Source of the DNA: JBDSYA01 sp039925865
GTDB lineage: Bacteria; Bacteroidota; Ignavibacteria; Tepidaquicellales; Tepidaquicellaceae
Length of the DNA stretch: 11,549 bases
Direction of reading: 5' to 3'
Assembly: GCA_039925865.1 (NCBI GenBank)
Contig: JBDSYA010000173.1
Location: 1 to 11,549, forward strand
Each line of letters opens with the position of its first letter. The first letter of the stretch is position 1. Positions 1 through 6,848 of this stretch are shown piece after piece. The notes beneath the pieces were generated by a model, which ran no database searches, was not told the origin of the DNA, and worked only from the letters and a program-made list of their open reading frames with translations. Both the position numbers and the translations under genes were made by a program.

Positions 1-137
1 CCAAAACAACTATCACCTACAGCTGAAAAAACTATTGGTGTTCCATCAGGAATCAAAATTGAACGGTTATCTTGTGACATAAGAAAATTAGACACAAAAA
101 ATAAACTAATAAATAAAACGATGTACGATTTAAACAT
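1..137 (-). CDS. N-terminal part of a putative secreted protein (truncated by window edge)
   Basis: Reading the minus strand from an ATG at 137 gives 45 open codons that run off the left edge. The protein starts MFKSYIVLFISLFFVSNFL and continues with MSQDNRSILIPDGTP. A lysine at residue 3 followed by about 15 hydrophobic residues looks like a Sec signal peptide, with a likely cut near the MSQ. There is no lipobox cysteine. The start is well supported by an AAAGGAG Shine-Dalgarno sequence 6 bases upstream and by a promoter candidate further up. Too little of the mature protein is visible to name a family. Export is an inference from the N-terminus only. Confidence 0.7.
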   Translation of the reverse strand, partial: MFKSYIVLFISLFFVSNFLMSQDNRSILIPDGTPIVFSAVGDSCF

Positions 138-143
138 TTATTG

Positions 144-150
144 CTCCTTT
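144..150 (-). promoter_or_regulatory. Shine-Dalgarno sequence of the truncated secreted-protein gene
   Basis: On the minus strand the sequence reads AAAGGAG, 6 bases before the ATG at 137. The same heptamer at the same distance precedes the TPR gene at 8018. Most other genes here have no recognisable Shine-Dalgarno sequence, so this one helps fix the start. Confidence 0.7.
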
Positions 151-178
151 GGTTTTTATTTTAGAAAATGATTGTTAC

Positions 179-207
179 AAGCTATTCATAATTTTTTTTA
201 TTGTCAA
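179..207 (-). promoter_or_regulatory. Candidate sigma-70-like promoter for the truncated secreted-protein gene
   Basis: On the minus strand a perfect TTGACA (202-207) is followed after 17 bases by TAGCTT (179-184), which is a weak -10 box. The spacer is A-rich. It would give a leader of about 35 bases before the ATG at 137. The -35 match and the spacing are good; the -10 is not, so this is a candidate only. Confidence 0.45.
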
Positions 208-290
208 TAAATAAAACATAGATAAGTAAAATAATAATTTTTATGATTATCTTATTAATCTTATTTCTGTTATTCAATCCTTTTTGTAAA

Positions 291-321
291 TTGAATATGA
301 AGCTCTAAAAATCTATTTTGG
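291..321 (+). promoter_or_regulatory. Weak candidate Bacteroidota-type promoter for the eight-gene operon
   Basis: TTG at 291-293 is followed after 20 bases by TATTTTGG (314-321), which matches the Bacteroidota -7 consensus TAnnTTTG at all but one defined position. The start of transcription would lie near 326, shortly before the TTG start codon at 343. In such AT-rich DNA a match of this quality can occur by chance. The position, immediately before the first gene of the operon, is the main support. Confidence 0.3.
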
Positions 322-342
322 TTAAATTTTATATTAAGCTCA

Positions 343-1002
343 TTGAAAAAAATTTATTTAATATTTTTTATAGCAATATCAGCATTTATGATTGGGTCAT
401 GCGGTAAGAAAGAAGAGCCGCAAACATTTGTCCCTCCCAGCCAGCAATCCAGTGTTGATCGGGATAAAGAAAAAAATGACAGAGAAGAATTTGAAAGATT
501 AAAAAAACTTCAAAACGGTGGACCGGACTCTGCTTCTGCATCAGATTCTTCAATAACTAATTCAGATACTCTATTTTTAGTGAAATCAGATTCAACTAAA
601 AAGCTTACCGAAAAAAAAAAACTTGTACAAAAAGAAAAAGAGTTAAATAAAAGGTTAGACAATCCTAAAACTACAATTACAGATTATATAGAGTTAATTC
701 AAAGAGGAACAAGCGAAGGCGGTAACTTTGAACAAAATATGAAGAGAGCCAGTGACTTATGGGAGGTCGGAAATGTCAACAGATTCAAGACTAATTACAA
801 GAATACAAAAAAATTTATTATACTCGAAGAACCAAAAGTTATTTCTCAAAAAGGTAACGCAGCTACTGTTGAAGTGAAAATAAAAAAAGTTGACGGAAAA
901 AATAATATAAATGAAGAAGTTGAAATGACTGTGAAATATAATATGATCGCAGACAGTAAAGGTAAATGGAAGATCAAAAATAATACAGTAATTAAAAAAT
1001 AA
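343..1002 (+). CDS. Putative lipoprotein of unknown function
   Basis: 219 residues with a TTG start. The N-terminus is a type II signal peptide: MKKIYLIFF, a hydrophobic stretch, then the lipobox IGSC with the acceptor cysteine at residue 20. The following KKEE means there is no aspartate at +2. Residues about 25-110 are low-complexity, rich in Lys, Glu, Ser and Asp, and probably a disordered or coiled linker. Residues about 110-219 look folded: an amphipathic helical part (TDYIELIQRG, MKRASDLWEVGN) followed by alternating strands (NAATVEVKIKKVDG, VEMTVKYNMI, GKWKIKN). This resembles the small cone-shaped NTF2-like/DUF4878 type, which is an inference from pattern only. It is the first gene of the operon, 13 bases before sucD. 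An A11 run lies at 611-621. No specific function can be assigned. Confidence 0.8.
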   Translation: MKKIYLIFFIAISAFMIGSCGKKEEPQTFVPPSQQSSVDRDKEKNDREEFERLKKLQNGGPDSASASDSSITNSDTLFLVKSDSTKKLTEKKKLVQKEKELNKRLDNPKTTITDYIELIQRGTSEGGNFEQNMKRASDLWEVGNVNRFKTNYKNTKKFIILEEPKVISQKGNAATVEVKIKKVDGKNNINEEVEMTVKYNMIADSKGKWKIKNNTVIKK

Positions 1003-1015
1003 TTATATAAATTTA

Positions 1016-2011
1016 ATGAGCATTTTAGTTAACAGAAACACAAAGGTAGTGGTGCAGGGTATTACCGGCTCTGAAGGTTCATTTCATGCAAATCAAATGA
1101 TCGAATATGGAACAAAGGTTGTCGCAGGTGTCACACCCGGTAAAGGCGGTAATATTTTCAAATCTGATAACGGGACTGAAGTACCGGTTTTTAATTCAGT
1201 AAAAGACTCAGTAATTGCTACGGGAGCAAATGCCTCTGTAATATTTGTTCCTGCACAATTTGCAGCCGATGCTATCATTGAAGCAGCCGATGCAGAAATA
1301 AATGTAATTGTATGTATCACTGAAGGTATTCCCACATCGGATATGATATCGGTTTATGAGTATGTTAAAAATAAAAACACTAATTCACATTCTGTCAGAT
1401 TCATAGGACCTAACTGCCCGGGAATTATTACTCCTGGTGAATGCAAGATAGGAATCATGCCGGGATTTATACATAAAAAAGGAAGAGTTGGTGTGATCTC
1501 AAGAAGTGGTACACTGACTTATGAAGCTGTATGGCAGTTAACAAATCTTGGAATAGGACAGTCAACATGCATTGGAATCGGAGGTGATCCGGTGATAGGA
1601 ACGAAATTTATTGATGCAGTAAAATTATTTAACGAAGATAAAGATACTGATGCAATAATGATGATAGGAGAAATCGGCGGCAGTGCTGAAGAAGAAGCTG
1701 CCTATTATATTAAAGATAATGTTAAAAAACCCGTCATTGGATTTATTGCCGGCAAAACCGCGCCTCCGGGAAGACGCATGGGTCACGCAGGAGCAATAAT
1801 TTCAGGCGGTAAAGGTACAGCTGACGAGAAGATCAAAGTTATGAGGGAGTGCGGCATATACATCGTTGATTCACCTGCCGATATCGGTGCAACTGTTAAA
1901 AAAGCGCTTCAAAAAAGTAAACCAAAATCAGCAGAGGGTAAAAGATTAACTACCAAAAAGCCGCTTAACACAAAAGCTAAGCCTAAGTCTTCCTCAAAAG
2001 CAAAAGTATAA
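1016..2011 (+). CDS. sucD: Succinyl-CoA synthetase (succinate-CoA ligase), alpha subunit
   Basis: 331 residues. The alpha subunit carries the CoA-binding Rossmann domain and the phosphorylated histidine for succinyl-CoA + ADP + Pi = succinate + CoA + ATP in the TCA cycle. Visible motifs are the N-terminal VVVQGITGSEGSFH and GVTPGKGG (CoA-binding domain), GPNCPGIITPGECKIG (residues 131-146), SRSGTLTYEA, GIGGDP, the IGEIGGSAEEEAA block, and GRRMGHAGAIISGGKGTADE with the active histidine H257. All family signatures are intact. The bacterial family is usually about 290 residues; here the last 33 residues (about 299-331) are an extra lysine/serine-rich tail with 11 Lys. The beta subunit sucC is not in the window, so the partner must be encoded elsewhere. 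ATG start without a Shine-Dalgarno sequence; 23 bases before folB. Confidence 0.97.
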   Translation: MSILVNRNTKVVVQGITGSEGSFHANQMIEYGTKVVAGVTPGKGGNIFKSDNGTEVPVFNSVKDSVIATGANASVIFVPAQFAADAIIEAADAEINVIVCITEGIPTSDMISVYEYVKNKNTNSHSVRFIGPNCPGIITPGECKIGIMPGFIHKKGRVGVISRSGTLTYEAVWQLTNLGIGQSTCIGIGGDPVIGTKFIDAVKLFNEDKDTDAIMMIGEIGGSAEEEAAYYIKDNVKKPVIGFIAGKTAPPGRRMGHAGAIISGGKGTADEKIKVMRECGIYIVDSPADIGATVKKALQKSKPKSAEGKRLTTKKPLNTKAKPKSSSKAKV

Positions 2012-2034
2012 GTTAAAAAATAATTTTTCCAAAT

Positions 2035-2394
2035 TTGACAACGATCAGAATTAATAATGCAAAGTTTTTTTCATTCCACGGTGTTTTTGAATATGAAAAA
2101 AAATATGGTAATGAGTTTGGGGTCGATGTTGAAATGGAATGCGATCTTAGTCTTTTGAAAGATAGCGATGATATTAAATTAACGGTTGATTATTCCGAGG
2201 TTTATAAACTTACAGAAAAAGTTTTCACTGAAAAAAAATATAACCTTATCGAAACGGTTAATGAAGTTATATGCAGAGAAATTTTAAATGTTTTTCCGTC
2301 AGTAAAATCAGTAAAAGTATCTACCAAAAAATCAAATGCTCCACTGGGAATAATTGATTCAGTTGAAGTTATTACTAAAATGAAAAGAGATTGA
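2035..2394 (+). CDS. folB: Dihydroneopterin aldolase
   Basis: 119 residues, the normal size of the family. It converts 7,8-dihydroneopterin to 6-hydroxymethyl-7,8-dihydropterin plus glycolaldehyde in folate synthesis. Characteristic parts are FFSFHGVFEYEKKYGNEF with FHGV and the catalytic-type Glu21, VDYSEVYKL, NLIETVNEV with the pterin-binding Glu73, and VKVSTKKSNAPLG with the conserved lysine near residue 99. The family is cytoplasmic and forms ring-shaped oligomers (family knowledge). The start is TTG at 2035; the N-terminal strand MTTIRINNAKFF aligns with the usual family start and no ATG fits. The stop codon overlaps the folK start by 4 bases (TTGA), so the two consecutive pathway enzymes are likely translationally coupled. 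Confidence 0.95.
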   Translation: MTTIRINNAKFFSFHGVFEYEKKYGNEFGVDVEMECDLSLLKDSDDIKLTVDYSEVYKLTEKVFTEKKYNLIETVNEVICREILNVFPSVKSVKVSTKKSNAPLGIIDSVEVITKMKRD

Positions 2395-2912
2395 TTAATA
2401 ACATCGCTTATCTCGGACTTGGTTCAAATGTTGGCGATAAGCTCTTATATATTGAAAGAGCAGTTTCAGAAATTATGAATTTGGAAGATTGTAAAATTAT
2501 AATTTCTTCATCTGTATATGAAACAGAGCCATGGGGTAAAAAAAATCAGGATAGTTTTTTAAACAGCGTAATTCAAATTGAAACCGGTCAGAGTGCTGAA
2601 AGTTTACTGAAACAGCTTAAGTATATCGAGGCAAAAATAGGCAGAACTGATAATGCAAAATGGGCCGAAAGAGAAATTGATATAGATCTTTTATTTTACG
2701 GGAATGAAATAATTAAAAAAGATACAATAAACATACCTCACGGTGAGGTTGAAAACAGAAAATTTGTTATGATCCCTATGTGTGAGATATCTCCTGATTT
2801 TGTTCATCCCGTTTTAAATAAAACAATCTCACAGCTTCTAAAAGAAACCAATGACAGCCTAAGCGTTATAAAATTCAATAACACAAAGTACAGCGAAATA
2901 CTTGGAAGATAA
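2391..2912 (+). CDS. folK: 2-amino-4-hydroxy-6-hydroxymethyldihydropteridine diphosphokinase (HPPK)
   Basis: 173 residues. It transfers pyrophosphate from ATP to 6-hydroxymethyldihydropterin, the step after FolB. The sequence shows AYLGLGSNVGDK at the N-terminus, SVYETEPWGKKNQDSFLNSV (substrate loop), IEAKIGR, and the signature WAEREIDIDLLFYG with the magnesium-binding Asp97 and Asp99. These are followed by NIPHGEVENRKFVMIPM and FVHPVLNKTI. Every expected block is in order and the length is typical. The TTG start sits inside the TTGA overlap with folB and places GLGSN at the usual distance from the N-terminus. The 3' end overlaps the next gene by 11 bases. Confidence 0.96.
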   Translation: MINNIAYLGLGSNVGDKLLYIERAVSEIMNLEDCKIIISSSVYETEPWGKKNQDSFLNSVIQIETGQSAESLLKQLKYIEAKIGRTDNAKWAEREIDIDLLFYGNEIIKKDTINIPHGEVENRKFVMIPMCEISPDFVHPVLNKTISQLLKETNDSLSVIKFNNTKYSEILGR

Positions 2913-3561
2913 AAAAATAAAATACATTGCCATTGAGGGTGTAATAGGTGTAGGTAAGACAACACTGGCGAAGAAGCTTGCTGAAAGACTTAATGCAAAA
3001 CTTATCCTTGAAAATTTTGAAGACAACCCTTTCCTGGAAAAGTTTTACAGTGATCCCGTTAGTTATTCGTTTCATACACAGATGTATTTTCTGATGAGCA
3101 GATATAAACAGCTGCAGGAAATTAAACAGATCGACCTGTTCCATGAATATTATATTTCTGATTACATATTTGAAAAAGATAAAATCTTTGCTTACCTTAA
3201 TTTACAGGATGATGAACTCAAGCTTTATGAAAAGATTGTTTCACTAATCGAAAGATCGATCATTGTCCCGGACATAATCATATATCTTCAGTCAACTGTT
3301 GAAAGATTAATGCATAACATAAAACACCGTGGCAGAGAAATAGAAAAAGAGATCAAAGAAGATTACATAAAAGATCTCAACGAAGGATACAACTATTTCT
3401 TCTTCCGTTATAAAGCGACTAAGGTCATGATCGTTAATTCGGCACAGATAGATTTTGTTAATGATGAAAAGGATTTTGAAAATCTCATAAGCGAAATTCT
3501 GAAGCCGGATCATTCGGCTATCGAATATTATAACCCAGTATCCGTTAAAATAGCAAAATAA
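2902..3561 (+). CDS. Deoxynucleoside kinase (dCK/dGK/dAK family)
   Basis: 219 residues, typical of the bacterial enzymes that phosphorylate deoxynucleosides to the monophosphates in dNTP salvage. The P-loop is IEGVIGVGKTTLA (residues 11-23). Then come ENFEDNPFLEKFYSDP, FHTQMYFLMSRYKQL (substrate-side helix with the conserved Arg), SDYIFEKDKIFA (the position of the DRS-like motif), PDIIIYLQ, and the lid region HRGREIEKEI (142-151) with its arginines. Which deoxynucleoside is preferred cannot be read from the sequence, so no symbol is given. TTG start, overlapping folK by 11 bases; the P-loop lies at the expected distance from it. A folK-deoxynucleoside kinase pairing is, as I recall, common in Bacteroidota-type genomes. 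Confidence 0.92.
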   Translation: MEDKKIKYIAIEGVIGVGKTTLAKKLAERLNAKLILENFEDNPFLEKFYSDPVSYSFHTQMYFLMSRYKQLQEIKQIDLFHEYYISDYIFEKDKIFAYLNLQDDELKLYEKIVSLIERSIIVPDIIIYLQSTVERLMHNIKHRGREIEKEIKEDYIKDLNEGYNYFFFRYKATKVMIVNSAQIDFVNDEKDFENLISEILKPDHSAIEYYNPVSVKIAK

Positions 3562-3569
3562 ATTATTAT

Positions 3570-3752
3570 ATGATTAGAATAATATTAATACTAGTGATCG
3601 TTTTTATTTTGTTGACAATCCTGAGAAGTGCTGTAAGGAAATTCAGGATCAAACCTCCTCCGCAAAATATCAGACAGAGCAAAGATACAAAAGATAATCT
3701 AAAGTCTGATGATGACAACATTGTAGATGCAAAGTTTGAAGAAATAAAATAG
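3570..3752 (+). CDS. Small single-pass membrane protein of unknown function
   Basis: 60 residues. Residues 2-18 (IRIILILVIVFILLTIL) form one clear transmembrane helix. A basic stretch follows (RSAVRKFRIK), which by the positive-inside rule puts the tail in the cytoplasm. The tail is polar and ends in an acidic motif, NIVDAKFEEIK. The short hydrophobic N-terminus plus a C-terminal D-A-x-F-E-E-I ending recalls small DUF4834-like proteins of Bacteroidota, from memory and unverified. It starts with ATG 8 bases after the kinase gene and lies 31 bases before the glycosyltransferase, so it is co-transcribed. Coding status is supported by the tight spacing and the sensible topology. Confidence 0.7.
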   Translation: MIRIILILVIVFILLTILRSAVRKFRIKPPPQNIRQSKDTKDNLKSDDDNIVDAKFEEIK

Positions 3753-3783
3753 TTTCTAATGCTAACTTACCTCGTTTCAAATA

Positions 3784-4908
3784 ATGCTTAAATATTTTCT
3801 TAAGATATTTGAAAAATCCGAACCCGAAATCCAAACAATCATAAAGCCCGCAAATGTAAAGAATATTTTGATTGTTCGTCAGCACAATCAGCTTGGGGAT
3901 ATGCTGTGCTCTGTGCCATTGTTTGCTGCAATAAGAAAAAAATTTCCTCAGTCGCACATAACTTTAGTCGCCTCCCCGATAAATTATGAGATCTTATACA
4001 GCGATATTAATCCTTTCATAGATAAGGTTATTACTTACAGAAAAGCGCCTTTCAAAAATCTAATTGATTTTTATAAAGAATTAAAAGATCACGAATATCA
4101 GATCGGTATTGTACCTTCAACGGTTTCTATTTCGAGAACATCACATTTCATTAATTTTTTTTCCGGAGCAAAGGTCAGAGTTGGTGTAAAAAGCATCGAC
4201 AACAAATATAATTCCGTAGAGTATCTGCTTAATGTTAAAAAAGACTTTCATTGGGATTCAAAACAACTTCATCAGGTTGAAAGAAATCTTGAAGTGGGGG
4301 GACAGATCGGCTGCAACCTTAGCCCCGCTGAGAAACGGGAGGTTATGATTCATTTGAGTAAAGATGAAATAGCATTCGCAAAAAATTTTACTCATCAGAA
4401 TTTTCCGGATAAAGATAAATTAATAATATCCTTCCATCCCGGAGCAGGCAAAATTCCAAACAGGTGGAGCGAGGAAAATTTTGTTTCATTGATGAGAAAG
4501 ATCAATGCAAGATTTGACTGTTACATATTGATGACATCCGGTGCTATTGATAAAGAAATAACAGATTCAATAAAATTAAATCTGAAAACCTATGATATCA
4601 ATACTGTAATTCTTGAAAATACACCAATTAGAAATGTAGGAGCAGTTATTAAAGAGACTGATCTTTACATAACAAATGATACAGGTACGATGCATGTCGC
4701 AGGAGGAGTTGATGCTAATGTGATCTCACTTTTCGGGCCAACTCACGGATACGAATGGGCTCCCTCCGGGCATAATAAAAAATGTATTCAATCGCCTTCC
4801 GGAATTATAAATGATATTACGGTGGAAGCTGTTTATGAAAAAGCTGTGGAATTGATCGAAGAAATAAGATCAAACAAGAAGTCTTTGACAAAAACAATTT
4901 ATAATTAA
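3784..4908 (+). CDS. Glycosyltransferase family 9 (heptosyltransferase-like, ADP-heptose:LPS type)
   Basis: 374 residues, the usual GT9 size, with a two-domain GT-B layout. The N-terminal Rossmann half begins NILIVRQHNQLGDMLCSVPL (27-46), equivalent to the family R-x-x-x-x-GD-x-x-x-x-x-P motif. It is followed by AAIRKKFPQSHITLVAS. The C-terminal half has LIISFHPGAGKIPNRWSEEN (213-232), the nucleotide-sugar site, and LYITNDTGTMHVAGG (294-308), the D-T/S-G motif, then VISLFGPTHGYEWAPSG. GT9 enzymes add heptose or related sugars to LPS core on the inner face of the cytoplasmic membrane. The exact donor and acceptor cannot be told from sequence. There is no signal peptide, in keeping with a peripheral inner-membrane enzyme. 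ATG start; 15 bases before the phosphatase gene. Confidence 0.92.
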   Translation: MLKYFLKIFEKSEPEIQTIIKPANVKNILIVRQHNQLGDMLCSVPLFAAIRKKFPQSHITLVASPINYEILYSDINPFIDKVITYRKAPFKNLIDFYKELKDHEYQIGIVPSTVSISRTSHFINFFSGAKVRVGVKSIDNKYNSVEYLLNVKKDFHWDSKQLHQVERNLEVGGQIGCNLSPAEKREVMIHLSKDEIAFAKNFTHQNFPDKDKLIISFHPGAGKIPNRWSEENFVSLMRKINARFDCYILMTSGAIDKEITDSIKLNLKTYDINTVILENTPIRNVGAVIKETDLYITNDTGTMHVAGGVDANVISLFGPTHGYEWAPSGHNKKCIQSPSGIINDITVEAVYEKAVELIEEIRSNKKSLTKTIYN

Positions 4909-4923
4909 TATAAGTGAACATCT

Positions 4924-6471
4924 TTGAATAATATCCTTGCGGCAATTGATATTGGTACAAATTCATTTCATCTGGTAATTGCAAAAGTTGACAATAAAAA
5001 AAGATTTACTGTTTTGACAAAATCAAAGGAAGTTGTGCGCCTTGGTACAAGTTCAAATGATATGAAATATATTTCATCTGAATCCATGGACCGCGGAGTC
5101 GACACTTTGAAGAGATTTAAAATGATCTGCGATTCTTATGAAGCTGACATCATTGCAATAGCAACAAGCGCTACCAGGGAAGCATTGAACAAAGAAATAT
5201 TTCTTTCAAGGGTATTTAAAGAAACGGGCATTGAAATAAATATAGTATCGGGATATGAAGAAGCACGTCTGATTTATCTCGGAGTAATTCAATCACTGGA
5301 TATTTATAATAAAAAGATATTGCTGATAGATATTGGCGGAGGCAGTACAGAATTTCTGGTCGGTGAAAGAGGAGAGGTAAGGTCAGCAAGCAGCGTTAAG
5401 GTTGGTGCGGTGAGACTTACAAATAAATTTTCACTGAATGAAAGGATAAATAAAGATGATCTTAAGAATTCAAAACAATTCGTTAAAGGCGTACTAAACC
5501 AGGTTATACGTTTGATTGAAAATGAAAACTTTGAGCTTGTTGTGGGTTCATCAGGAACTATGACAAACATTGGTTCAATAATCAGCTCCGAAAGTATTTT
5601 GACTGAAAACGATGATGTCCGTATGAACGGATTTATTATAAAGAGAAAAGCTTTTCAAAATGCATTATCTAAAATATATAAGGCCGAGACTTTAGCCGAA
5701 CGGCTGAACATTCCCGGACTGGATCCAAAACGCGCTGACATTATTACTGCGGGTGCCGTAATCCTTGAGCAGATCTTTCTGGAACTCAATCTGGAAAAAA
5801 TAACTCTATCAAGTTATGCTCTGCGTGAAGGTATCATCATGAATTATATGCACCAGAAGAGCGGTGAATATGATTTCGGACATTTAAATAATGTAAGATA
5901 TAATAGCGTGATCCATATCGGAGAACTTTCAAATTACGATAAAAAACATGCGTTTCACGTGATGAAGCTTTCAAATAAAATTTTTGATTTCATGAAATTG
6001 AAATTTCAGCTGAATGATAATGACCGGGAATATCTTGAATCCGCATCATTGCTTCATGACATCGGATATTATATTTCTCATACCGATCATCATAAACATT
6101 CATATTATCTTATCAGGCATTCCGAAATGCTTGGTTTCAATGATAAAGAAATTGAAATCGTGGCAAACATCGCCAGGTATCATCGTAAATCTCTACCAAA
6201 ACTTAAACATGAAAATTTTAACAAGCTTGACTCCCTTAGTCAAGAATTGGTAAAAAAATTATCAGGTATTCTCAGGATCGCAGATGCACTGGACAGAAGC
6301 CATCGTTCTATTGTCAATGACCTTGATATAAGTATTGCTGAGAAAACTCTGGAAATAAAACTTAAAGCCTGTACAGAAGAACCTTCACTGGAAATATGGG
6401 GGGCAAATGTCAGGAAAGCACTCTTCGAAGAAAGCTTTGGTTATTCAGTTAAAATAAAATATGAGGCGTAA
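4924..6471 (+). CDS. ppx: Ppx/GppA family phosphatase (exopolyphosphatase or pppGpp phosphohydrolase) with HD-like C-terminal domain
   Basis: 515 residues, matching long two-domain Ppx/GppA proteins. The N-terminal ASKHA domain (about 1-305) has phosphate-1 motif LAAIDIGTNSFHLVIA (5-20), AIATSATREALN (78-89), SGYEEARLIYLG with the catalytic-type Glu112/113, phosphate-2 motif LLIDIGGGSTEFLVGE (133-148), and VVGSSGTMTNIGS. The C-terminal part (about 320-515) is an HD-type helical domain: KHAFHVMKLS, SLLHDIGYYISHTDHHKHS with the HD pair at 378-379, ARYHRKSLPK and ILRIADALDRSHR. The family releases phosphate from polyphosphate ends and/or converts pppGpp to ppGpp; sequence alone does not decide which, so the symbol is provisional. 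The TTG start puts the first motif at the normal position. Last gene of the operon, with no strong terminator directly after it. Confidence 0.93.
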   Translation: MNNILAAIDIGTNSFHLVIAKVDNKKRFTVLTKSKEVVRLGTSSNDMKYISSESMDRGVDTLKRFKMICDSYEADIIAIATSATREALNKEIFLSRVFKETGIEINIVSGYEEARLIYLGVIQSLDIYNKKILLIDIGGGSTEFLVGERGEVRSASSVKVGAVRLTNKFSLNERINKDDLKNSKQFVKGVLNQVIRLIENENFELVVGSSGTMTNIGSIISSESILTENDDVRMNGFIIKRKAFQNALSKIYKAETLAERLNIPGLDPKRADIITAGAVILEQIFLELNLEKITLSSYALREGIIMNYMHQKSGEYDFGHLNNVRYNSVIHIGELSNYDKKHAFHVMKLSNKIFDFMKLKFQLNDNDREYLESASLLHDIGYYISHTDHHKHSYYLIRHSEMLGFNDKEIEIVANIARYHRKSLPKLKHENFNKLDSLSQELVKKLSGILRIADALDRSHRSIVNDLDISIAEKTLEIKLKACTEEPSLEIWGANVRKALFEESFGYSVKIKYEA

Positions 6472-6848
6472 ACTTTAATATATAACTTCACCCTGCCTTA
6501 AAGATAATTTTTTATCGAAATTCATTTCCATCAATTGTATTTCATCATTCAATTTGATTTATTAACCGTTAACTTTCATTTTGATCTTTCTTAGAAATCT
6601 CATCTGTTAAAAAAATTCATCAGACTTATTAATATAAAATCAATTTTGAAAAAAGTTTTTTTAACTAACTTAAGCTGACCGCTTATAACTTGAATGTTAA
6701 ATCCTGACACGAATTTCACTAATTTTGTCGAATTTCAAAAAACATGTTTTTATAAATTCGCTTCAATTCGTGCAATTCGTGGCAAAAAAACTTGAAGAAT
6801 GAAGCGGTCAACTTAAGTAACTATAATATTAACACCTTTCAATCAACT
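6472..6848. other. Non-coding interval between the convergent Ppx/GppA and crotonase genes
   Basis: No open reading frame with coding character is seen on either strand. The first 190 bases are AT-rich and hold only a weak hairpin (GATAA/TTATC at 6503-6516). The rest holds the MITE-like palindrome at 6663-6823. Because the flanking genes converge here, an insertion would not disturb promoters, and the long palindrome may itself stop transcripts from both sides. Confidence 0.8.
6663..6823. mobile_element. Candidate 151-base MITE-like nested palindrome with 5-base flanking direct repeat
   Basis: Outer arms ACTTAAGCTGACCGCTT (6668-6684) and AAGCGGTCAACTTAAGT (6802-6818) are inverted repeats matching at 16 of 17 positions. 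Inside lie 28-base arms at 6708-6735 and 6754-6781 that pair at 22 of 28 positions. The core AAAAACATGTTTTT (6738-6751) is a perfect palindrome with the same centre (6744.5). The direct repeat AACTA stands immediately outside both ends (6663-6667 and 6819-6823), as expected for a target-site duplication. The right inner arm holds three AATTCG units at 6755, 6765 and 6774. No transposase is encoded. A non-mobile bidirectional terminator or a repeat of another class is possible; a second copy in the genome is needed to settle it. Confidence 0.55.

Noticed and set aside
1093..1335. Open frame antisense to sucD, and similar antisense or out-of-frame openings inside the kinase, Ppx/GppA, crotonase, TPR and dinB genes
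   Set aside because: All are shadows of strongly supported genes, show no family motif, and have no start signals of their own.
2902..2912. 11-base overlap of folK and the deoxynucleoside kinase as a possible frameshift or gene fusion
   Set aside because: Both proteins are complete with intact N- and C-terminal motifs, so this is an ordinary operon overlap.
3570..3752. The 60-residue membrane protein as a secreted peptide or signal-peptide precursor
   Set aside because: The hydrophobic helix is followed by a basic stretch and there is no cleavage-site pattern, so a membrane anchor with a cytoplasmic tail fits better.
6503..6516. GATAA-TTTT-TTATC hairpin as a terminator of the long operon
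   Set aside because: A 5-bp stem of mostly A-T pairs without a following T run is too weak to call; the MITE-like palindrome further on is a better stop candidate but is also unproven.
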